Assembly (NCBI GenBank): GCA_964552055.1
Contig: CAZKFL010000024.1
Location: 1-30,200, forward strand
Length of the DNA stretch: 30,200 bases
From: VGMD01 sp964552055
GTDB taxonomy: Bacteria; Chlamydiota; Chlamydiia; Chlamydiales; 2-12-FULL-49-11
Reading direction: 5' to 3'
This document shows, piece by piece, positions 25,392-30,200 of the stretch. Below the pieces are notes generated by a model that was not told where the DNA came from, made no database searches, and saw only the letters and a program-made list of their open reading frames with translations. A program made the translations under genes and the position numbers. Position 1 is the first letter of the stretch. The number at the start of each line of letters is the position of its first letter.

Positions 25392-26345
25392 ATGCCACAA
25401 AAAAATTTAACTATTGGTATTGCCTTAGCAATTGGCGCCTGCTTTGTTTGGGGCCTGATTTTTATTGTCCCTTATTTTATGCCCGAATATTCTACACTCG
25501 AAATTGTCATTGGGAGATACTTATTTTATGGAACAGCTTCTCTCCTCATGTTTTGGCGTGCAAAATCGAGCGGGTATGGCAACTTCCCTAAAAGAATTTG
25601 GATCAAAGCCCTCTATTTTTGTTTAATTGCAACAATTGGTTACTATACTTTTTTGGTTCTAGCGGTAAGGTATTCGTCTCCAGCTATTTGCGCTCTAATT
25701 TTAGGTATTAGCCCCATAGCAATCGCATTTTATGGCAACTGGAAAAATAGAGAAACTACCTTTAAAAGCCTTATTCTCCCATCACTTCTTATACTACTCG
25801 GTCTTATCATCATTAACTATCCCGAATTTATAGAAAGCCCATCACCTATCTCCTACTCAATTGGGCTTACATGCAGCTTTGCATCACTTCTTGCCTGGAG
25901 CTGGTACGTAGTTGCAAACTCTAAATTTCTAAACAAACACGCAGAAGTCAGATCTAGTGATTGGGCAACCCTCATCGGCGTTTCCTCACTCTTTTGGGCC
26001 TTCATCCTAATGCTTGCATTGGCCCCATTTATTGAAACCCCTGTGGAATTGACCAAATACTTCATGCCAAAATTCCTACTTGGGAGCGCAACTCTCGGAC
26101 TCCTTTGTTCATGGGTTGGGGCCTTCCTCTGGAATAAGGCAAGCCTTCACCTCCCCGTCTCCCTCGCAGGTCAGCTCACCATCTTTGAAACAATCTTTGG
26201 AGTCCTCTTCTTTTATCTTCTTACTATGACCCTCCCCTCCACAATTGAAGTTATTGGCATCATCATTCTCTTAGCCGCCATCATCTATGGCATCCGAAAA
26301 TTTGCCCGTCGCAAATCCTTCACCGATCAAATCAAACCGCACTAA
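25392..26345 (+). CDS. EamA/DMT-family transporter
   Basis: About 317 residues, with roughly ten hydrophobic helices arranged as two EamA repeats (first helix LTIGIALAIGACFVWGLIF, last VIGIIILLAAIIYGI). The proline/glycine-rich W-G-x-x-F motif in helix 1 is typical of drug/metabolite transporters of the RarD/RhaT type. Substrate cannot be read. The start could be GTG at 25374, overlapping the previous stop, or ATG at 25392; I prefer ATG. Confidence 0.88.
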   Translation: MPQKNLTIGIALAIGACFVWGLIFIVPYFMPEYSTLEIVIGRYLFYGTASLLMFWRAKSSGYGNFPKRIWIKALYFCLIATIGYYTFLVLAVRYSSPAICALILGISPIAIAFYGNWKNRETTFKSLILPSLLILLGLIIINYPEFIESPSPISYSIGLTCSFASLLAWSWYVVANSKFLNKHAEVRSSDWATLIGVSSLFWAFILMLALAPFIETPVELTKYFMPKFLLGSATLGLLCSWVGAFLWNKASLHLPVSLAGQLTIFETIFGVLFFYLLTMTLPSTIEVIGIIILLAAIIYGIRKFARRKSFTDQIKPH

Positions 26346-26416
26346 TACCCCATATAGACATTTCGTCTTCTATACAATTAATTGCATTTTTTATAGCGAT
26401 CGAGCAAAATTAAGGT

Positions 26417-27001
26417 ATGAGATGTTTTGGCGAAGGACTAGGAAAGGAACTTTATGCAGAGTATCATGACTCTGAATGGGGTATTCCGGTGCATGATGAT
26501 GTAAAGCTTTTTGAGATGCTTATTTTGGAAGGTGCACAGGCGGGACTTTCTTGGGAGACGATTTTAAAAAGGCGCGAAGGATATCGCAAGGCATTTCATC
26601 ATTTTGATCCTAAAAAAGTTGCATTGATGACAGATGCCGAGTTAAATGGACTTATGCATGATGCAGGAATTATTCGAAATCGCCTGAAGATCTTTGCTGC
26701 CAGGCGAAATGCCATTGCTTTTTTAGATATTCAAGCTGAGTTTGGATCGTTTGATAGCTATTTGTGGCATTTTGTTAATAACACTCCCCTATTTAGCAAG
26801 TGCGCTTCTTTAAAAGAGCTTCCTGTAGAAACAAAAGAAAGCATCGCTCTTTCTAAAGACCTAAAAAAGCGGGGGATGACATTTGTCGGACCAACCATCA
26901 TGTATGCCTATATGCAAGCTGTCGGCCTTGTAAACGACCACCTCACCTTTTGCCCTCTACACAAAACGGGCGTCCTAAGAGCCCGTTTAATACATACTTA
27001 G
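26417..27001 (+). CDS. tag: DNA-3-methyladenine glycosylase I (Tag)
   Basis: 194 residues, normal length. It removes 3-methyladenine from alkylated DNA in base excision repair. The zinc-binding set sits at the positions known in the E. coli enzyme or next to them: C3, H17 in A-E-Y-H-D-S-E-W-G, H175 and C179 in N-D-H-L-T-F-C. Catalytic-site E38 and the base-stacking W46 are also present (L-I-L-E-G-A-Q-A-G-L-S-W). It is a single gene facing the MerR-type gene, with a shared hairpin between them. Confidence 0.96.
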   Translation: MRCFGEGLGKELYAEYHDSEWGIPVHDDVKLFEMLILEGAQAGLSWETILKRREGYRKAFHHFDPKKVALMTDAELNGLMHDAGIIRNRLKIFAARRNAIAFLDIQAEFGSFDSYLWHFVNNTPLFSKCASLKELPVETKESIALSKDLKKRGMTFVGPTIMYAYMQAVGLVNDHLTFCPLHKTGVLRARLIHT

Positions 27002-27008
27002 AACGCCC
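26968..27008. terminator. Shared hairpin between tag and the MerR-type gene
   Basis: GGGCGTCCTAAG (26968-26979) pairs with CTTAGAACGCCC (26997-27008), 11 of 12 matched. The left arm lies in the last codons of tag. The stem is followed by GAATTTATTT on plus and, on minus, by CGTTTTG, so it could end transcription in both directions. Confidence 0.5.
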
Positions 27009-27016
27009 GAATTTAT

Positions 27017-27766
27017 TTATGAGAAGTTTCGCTCTGCAAAAACTCCCATTGCTTGAAAGATGTATTCAGGCAGTTCAGAATTCATTTCAAACATAAACAG
27101 ATTCGCATTCTTATCTTTAATGAAATCTCTTGATCGCAAATATTCTTCCTTTGTCGGCTCCTTGAGGTACAAATTAAATGTGTCCTTGGTTAGCCTTTGT
27201 ACTTCAACACTATCATGAGCTAACCCTTTGTTCATTGCCTCCATCATTGCAAATAAATTTTGCTTTGTTTTTGCAACATAAACCAATCTATCTTCCTCAC
27301 TCATAGAAGTTAATGTATTTATAGTAGATTCCATTAATTCCTTAGAAACCCTTTCCTCTACGTATTTTTTTGCAGCATCTGCTTTTTTCTTAAAATTTTC
27401 AAAATTATCAACGATTTGTTTATTAGTCATTTTTAAACCCTTATAATGATTTATTGTTATATCCACTGATTTTAATAATTTTTTATATCTATCAACTTCT
27501 TTTATTATTAATTGCTTTTGTGATGACAAAACTTCAACTTTACTCAAATTTTTTGAATCAATAATTGCTTGAATTTTCTTCAAACTTAATCCGATTTCCT
27601 TAAAATATAATATTTCCTGAAGCCTTAACATCTCCTCCATCCCATAAATTCTCCGGCCATTACCAACTCTCATCAAAGGAATCAGAAGTCCGATTTCATC
27701 ATAATAATGAAGAGTCCGGACACTTACACCCGAAAGCTCCGCTAATTTTTCGACACTATATTCCAA
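27017..27766 (-). CDS. MerR-family regulator with TipAS-like ligand domain
   Basis: About 249 residues. N-terminal MerR helix-turn-helix (YSVEKLAELSGVSVRTLHYY, DEIGLLIP, GRRIYG), a dimerisation helix (about 75-105) and a C-terminal helical TipAS-like domain that in relatives binds thiopeptides or other drugs. The likely start is TTG at 27766, with GAGGTG a few bases upstream; a GTG at 27778 is in frame but lacks a site. It probably controls itself through the palindrome in its promoter. No obvious drug-efflux partner is next to it, although the EamA transporter lies on the far side of tag. Confidence 0.85.
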   Translation of the reverse strand: MEYSVEKLAELSGVSVRTLHYYDEIGLLIPLMRVGNGRRIYGMEEMLRLQEILYFKEIGLSLKKIQAIIDSKNLSKVEVLSSQKQLIIKEVDRYKKLLKSVDITINHYKGLKMTNKQIVDNFENFKKKADAAKKYVEERVSKELMESTINTLTSMSEEDRLVYVAKTKQNLFAMMEAMNKGLAHDSVEVQRLTKDTFNLYLKEPTKEEYLRSRDFIKDKNANLFMFEMNSELPEYIFQAMGVFAERNFS

Positions 27767-27795
27767 AAAACACCTCACAATTTAAAAGTACCATC

Positions 27796-27822
27796 AGTAT
27801 ACAACCTAACGTAACGTTAGGT
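27796..27822 (-). promoter_or_regulatory. MerR-type promoter with 19-bp operator
   Basis: A perfect palindrome with one central base, ACCTAACGT-A-ACGTTAGGT (27804-27822), lies just upstream of a minus-strand TATACT (-10, 27801-27796). The operator occupies the -10/-35 spacer, as is usual for MerR proteins that bend an over-long spacer. The -35 (TTTTAC-like) is poor, which fits an activator-dependent promoter. Confidence 0.65.
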
Positions 27823-27863
27823 AAAAGAAAAAAACACGGCGATTAATTAAAATAAAAACTATT

Positions 27864-27872
27864 ACAAAGTCT
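27864..27872. repeat. 9-bp target-site duplication, left
   Basis: ACAAAGTCT, identical to 29306-29314 and directly adjacent to the left inverted end of the IS. Confidence 0.92.
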
Positions 27873-28080
27873 GGCTCTGTTTCCTAATTCCTAAGAATTT
27901 TTAGATAAATTTATGCTTAAAAAAAAGCGTCCGGGGAGAACCCCAGTCGCCCCCCCAAGGCCGATTCTAGCTTTGGCAAATCACATTTTGCTCGGGTTCG
28001 CGTAGAAAATACAGCCTCACCTCTGGCGATCCTTCGGACTCGCAAACTGTGATTTTCCTTTGCCATAATCAGCCGTAGGG

Positions 28081-28108
28081 CTACGGGCACATTTAAAAGT
28101 GCCCGTAG
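28081..28108. terminator. Strong stem-loop inside the IS leader
   Basis: Perfect 10-bp stem CTACGGGCAC / GTGCCCGTAG with an 8-base loop. It may block transcription entering the element from outside. Confidence 0.45.
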
Positions 28109-28183
28109 AAATAATCAAAGGGACCCAAACTTCGTTTGTGAAGAATAGTTTTTCATTTTGATGTTCATAGATGCCAATCTTTT

Positions 28184-28202
28184 AACCTGCCGATTGCAGG
28201 TT
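28184..28202 (+). terminator. Second stem-loop in the IS leader
   Basis: AACCTGC-cgatt-GCAGGTT, a perfect 7-bp stem; the run TTTT begins inside the 3' arm and continues just past it. It is terminator-like and lies upstream of the transposase, again consistent with insulation from outside transcription. Confidence 0.45.
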
Positions 28203-28278
28203 TTCAAGATCAGGGAAGGAGGGAGAGCCGTAGGCGAAAAGAAAAGATGATTAAATTCTTAAGTTGATAAAAAAAAAG

Positions 28279-28327
28279 ACCCACAGGTAAAATTTTAAGT
28301 CGCCAAACAAAAATACAACCTGTGGGT
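28279..28327 (+). promoter_or_regulatory. Inverted repeat that can hide the transposase ribosome-binding site
   Basis: ACCCACAGGT (28279-28288) and ACCTGTGGGT (28318-28327) are perfect inverse copies separated by 29 bases. The right arm supplies most of GGGTGA, the ribosome-binding site for the ATG at 28334. A transcript reading in from outside would fold and lose that site, a known way for IS elements to stay quiet. Confidence 0.55.
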
Positions 28328-28333
28328 GATTAC

Positions 28334-29224
28334 ATGAAATGTAACTGGTCTGAGTATAACAAAGCTCTAGAAAATCGCGGAAGTATTAATTTTTGGTTCT
28401 CTTCCGAGGCTATAAAAAAATGGCGAGCAGCGCCTAGCAGCAAAGCCGGAAGGCCTTTTAAATTTTCAGATGATGCGATTCTTCCACTCTTGATTTTGAA
28501 GTTCGTCTATCATCTTCCGTTTAGGCAGCTTGTGGGATTTTCAAAGTCTCTTATCGAAATGCTCCATCTTTCTATCGAAATTCCCCATTATAGCTGCATC
28601 AATAAACGAATGAAAAAACTTCAGATTCCTACTTATATCCTTTCTAAACGTGGCGTTCCAGATATTGTTTTTGATACAAGCGGGGTACGAATTTATCAAT
28701 CAGGCGAATGGAAAAAAGAAAAATATGGCGGACGGCGCAGATGGAAAAAAATTCATCTCGGAATCAATCTTGAAACAAAAGAGATTATCTTTGCTAAAGC
28801 AACAAATGAACATACTCATGATCTTAGACATGTTAAGGATGTTCTGGATCGTGGTAATAGAAGAAAAGGCAAATTACTTATCGACGGCATAGCAGATACT
28901 CACGGTTTATATGACCTAGCAGCTGAGCACCAAAAAGATTTACTAACTCCACCTCGCAAGGGTGCTTGTCCTTTTACTGGAGCAAAATCAAGGCGTGAGC
29001 ATATAAATTTGATTCGCCTCTTAGGCGGGGACGATGAGGCTAGAAGTATATGGGCTAAACTTACTGGATACAACCAAAGATCTCATGTAGAAGGAGCCTT
29101 TTCTAGATGGAAGCGAACTTTTGGTGAAAATCTAGGTTCGAGAGCGGATGCGACTATCAATTCTGAAGTTTATGTTAAGTCTTTAATATTAAACAAAATG
29201 ATGAAACAGAATTATTCAAAATAA
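28334..29224 (+). CDS. IS5-family (IS903-group) transposase
   Basis: 296 residues from the ATG at 28334, with GGGTGA five bases upstream; a GTG at 28322 is in frame but lies in the hairpin arm. Typical opening N-W-S-E-Y-N-K-A-L-E-N-R-G-S. DDE residues are probably D114 (VFDTSG), D184 (LIDGIADTHG) and E253 (RSHVEGAFSRWKR), with the K-x-H-L-G block of the family between the first two. No frameshift or truncation is seen, so the protein should be functional. Confidence 0.93.
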   Translation: MKCNWSEYNKALENRGSINFWFSSEAIKKWRAAPSSKAGRPFKFSDDAILPLLILKFVYHLPFRQLVGFSKSLIEMLHLSIEIPHYSCINKRMKKLQIPTYILSKRGVPDIVFDTSGVRIYQSGEWKKEKYGGRRRWKKIHLGINLETKEIIFAKATNEHTHDLRHVKDVLDRGNRRKGKLLIDGIADTHGLYDLAAEHQKDLLTPPRKGACPFTGAKSRREHINLIRLLGGDDEARSIWAKLTGYNQRSHVEGAFSRWKRTFGENLGSRADATINSEVYVKSLILNKMMKQNYSK

Positions 29225-29305
29225 AAGGTTAGTTATAGATAGCAACAATGATTTTCTCCGAAAATCACGCTGCGACTTGATTATTTTGAATTAGGAAACA
29301 GAGTC

Positions 29306-29314
29306 ACAAAGTCT
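29306..29314. repeat. 9-bp target-site duplication, right
   Basis: ACAAAGTCT, identical to 27864-27872, immediately outside the right inverted end of the IS. Confidence 0.92.
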
Positions 29315-29370
29315 TATCTTGGAACCTTGGGGGGTCAGGCACCGACTCATTTATAATTATAGAGTTATGT

Positions 29371-29376
29371 TATAAT
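29371..29376 (+). promoter_or_regulatory. Possible -10 box of the cysteine-rich gene
   Basis: TATAAT, 61 bases before the start codon; the same TTATAAT string also occurs about 20 bases upstream. The -35 region is not recognisable. An AAGGGGAA ribosome-binding site follows before the ATG. Confidence 0.4.
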
Positions 29377-29436
29377 CGGCTATTTGATAATATTTTTATT
29401 ATAAAATCAATTAGAACAAAAAGGGGAATTTATAAT

Positions 29437-29964
29437 ATGAGCGTAACATTGAACGTAAATAATAACAGTAGCCAATGGATAGGAATTGGTTTTGATAATA
29501 TTGCTAATGGATGGCTTTTTGACTCTTTAACTTTTAATCCTAAGCCTTCGAATGATTTAAACATGCCACTGTGTTATAACTTAGCGCCGAACACAAATTA
29601 TACTATTACTATTTCGCAAAATCTGCCACCAGATAACTGTTATTTTTATCAAATTCCTAATAATACGCAATCGCTTAATAGAGGTAGTATGACCAATCAT
29701 ATAAACCTTGTTCCTCCCTTTTCTGATGCTTTCTGGAGTGGTTCGATGACTTCTTGGCAAAGTGTGGTAATTCCGGGTCTTTATTTTACGGTTAAAGAAG
29801 GCTATAACGAATTGACTCTTACCATTAGTCCTTGCCCTAATGGGGAAATCAGCTTGCCTCATTCTCCCGGAGCAGGAATTGTATGTTGTCCAGAAGGTAA
29901 CGCATGCGGTACTATCTGTTGCCCAGATGGTACAACCTGCTTCCAGCCTGGAAATTGCTTATAG
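29437..29964 (+). CDS. Cysteine-rich protein with two CCPxGxxC units
   Basis: 175 residues. The first 135 look like a beta-sandwich (alternating hydrophobic/polar, Asn/Thr-rich, several Trp: SQWIGIGFDN, NGWLFDS, FWSGSMTSWQ). The last 26 hold C150-C-P-E-G-N-A-C157 and C161-C-P-D-G-T-T-C168 plus C174, a tandem pattern reminiscent of granulin-like or fungal-type small disulfide folds. No signal peptide is seen, which is odd for a disulfide-rich protein. I do not know the family. A good AAGGGGAA site supports the start. The IS903-group element lies just upstream of its promoter region. Confidence 0.65.
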   Translation: MSVTLNVNNNSSQWIGIGFDNIANGWLFDSLTFNPKPSNDLNMPLCYNLAPNTNYTITISQNLPPDNCYFYQIPNNTQSLNRGSMTNHINLVPPFSDAFWSGSMTSWQSVVIPGLYFTVKEGYNELTLTISPCPNGEISLPHSPGAGIVCCPEGNACGTICCPDGTTCFQPGNCL

Positions 29965-30004
29965 GCAACTTGCCGAGAGAGTGCTTGGGACCTAATTTCT
30001 AGTT

Positions 30005-30028
30005 GGGGCTTTACTAATATAAAGCTCC
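30005..30028. terminator. Stem-loop between the cysteine-rich gene and phosphoketolase
   Basis: GGGGCTTT-actaatat-AAAGCTCC, an 8-bp stem with one G-U pair. It is followed by ACTCTATATA without a T-run, so it is at best a weak terminator. Confidence 0.35.
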
Positions 30029-30044
30029 ACTCTATATAGAGGTC

Positions 30045-30200
30045 ATGGATGAACTGGAAAAGATGGATGCTTACTGGCGGGCGGCAAATTATTTGTCGGT
30101 TGGGCAAATTTATCTACTCGATAATCCATTATTAAAAAGACCTTTGTTACAGTCTGATATTAAGCCAAGGTTACTTGGACACTGGGGAACCTGTCCGGGT
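30045..30200 (+). CDS. Xylulose-5-phosphate/fructose-6-phosphate phosphoketolase (N-terminus, cut by window end)
   Basis: The first 52 codons are visible and the frame runs off the right edge. The string D-A-Y-W-R-A-A-N-Y-L-S-V-G-Q-I-Y-L followed by R-L-L-G-H-W-G-T is the highly conserved beginning of phosphoketolases, TPP enzymes of about 800 residues that split xylulose-5-P (or fructose-6-P) with phosphate into acetyl-P and a shorter sugar phosphate. An in-frame TAA near 30018 fixes ATG 30045 as the earliest start; GAGG lies just upstream. Whether the rest is intact cannot be seen. Confidence 0.93.
   Translation, partial: MDELEKMDAYWRAANYLSVGQIYLLDNPLLKRPLLQSDIKPRLLGHWGTCPG

Larger units (their letters stand above)
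27873..29305 (+). mobile_element. IS5-family (IS903-group) insertion sequence
   Basis: 1433 bp bounded by 18-bp inverted ends: GGCTCTGTTTCCTAATTC at 27873-27890 and its inverse at 29288-29305, with one mismatch. It is flanked by a perfect 9-bp duplication of ACAAAGTCT, the duplication size expected for the IS903 group. One intact transposase occupies 28334-29224. The stretch 27891-28333 (about 440 bp) has no gene and several strong hairpins, which makes the element longer than the roughly 1050 bp usual for the group. The insertion separates the MerR-type gene from the cysteine-rich gene and looks recent. Confidence 0.93.

Noticed and set aside
27891..28260. Possible tRNA or riboswitch in the IS leader (GGGTTCGCG and several stems)
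   Set aside because: No cloverleaf with acceptor, anticodon and T-arm could be assembled, and no known riboswitch core was recognised; treated as unassigned structure.
29581..30107. Minus-strand frames over the cysteine-rich and phosphoketolase genes
   Set aside because: Antisense to genes with good start sites and conserved motifs; no independent support.

Overview
The window looks like a piece of an AT-rich genome from the phylum Chlamydiae, probably an environmental (amoeba- or arthropod-associated) lineage. Three things support this. IspG is of the long form that chlamydiae share with plants, with a large insert before the C-terminal Fe-S domain. There is a run of eukaryotic-like, effector-type genes (kinase-like, ankyrin, ADP-ribosyltransferase-like). 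ClpB and small enzymes are interspersed with IS30 and IS5/IS903-type elements. Taxonomy is inferred from protein character only. A 10-N run at 360-369 shows this is a scaffold from a draft assembly.

Layout. (1) 1-1544: an unidentified partial frame, an assembly gap flanked by a 44-bp repeat, a secreted 2H-phosphoesterase-like gene, and a 345-bp palindromic, MITE-like element. (2) 1545-14090: an accessory 'effector' region. It holds a double kinase-like protein whose second half is degenerate, a Gly/Ala-rich short gene, an IS30 element, a protein with PARP-like ADP-ribosyltransferase motifs, a small membrane protein, two ankyrin proteins (one with a Gly/Ala/Cys tract made of 9-bp tandem repeats, one tail-anchored), and a membrane/coiled-coil protein. 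The housekeeping gene ispG sits in its middle. (3) 14170-20798: a plus-strand block that is mostly exported. It has a YkgJ-type cysteine-cluster protein, a NAGPA-like phosphodiester glycosidase, a membrane-anchored Ppx/GppA-like protein, and a tightly overlapped four-gene operon of a polysaccharide-pyruvyl-transferase-like protein and three tandem GH130-like beta-propeller paralogs. (4) 20772-27766: a GNAT-like gene, clpB, a SprT-like/DUF2786 fusion, an EamA transporter, tag (3-methyladenine glycosylase I) and a MerR/TipAS-type regulator with a palindromic operator. (5) 27864-29314: a recently inserted IS903-group element with a clean 9-bp target duplication and an unusually long structured leader. 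(6) 29315-30200: a cysteine-rich small protein and the first 52 codons of a phosphoketolase.

The most promising undescribed unit is the overlapping operon 16874-20798: four predicted exported proteins with glycan-enzyme folds, with a phosphodiester glycosidase gene nearby on the same strand. The best single-gene candidate is the PARP-like protein at 5595-7061. No tRNA, rRNA or CRISPR array was seen.
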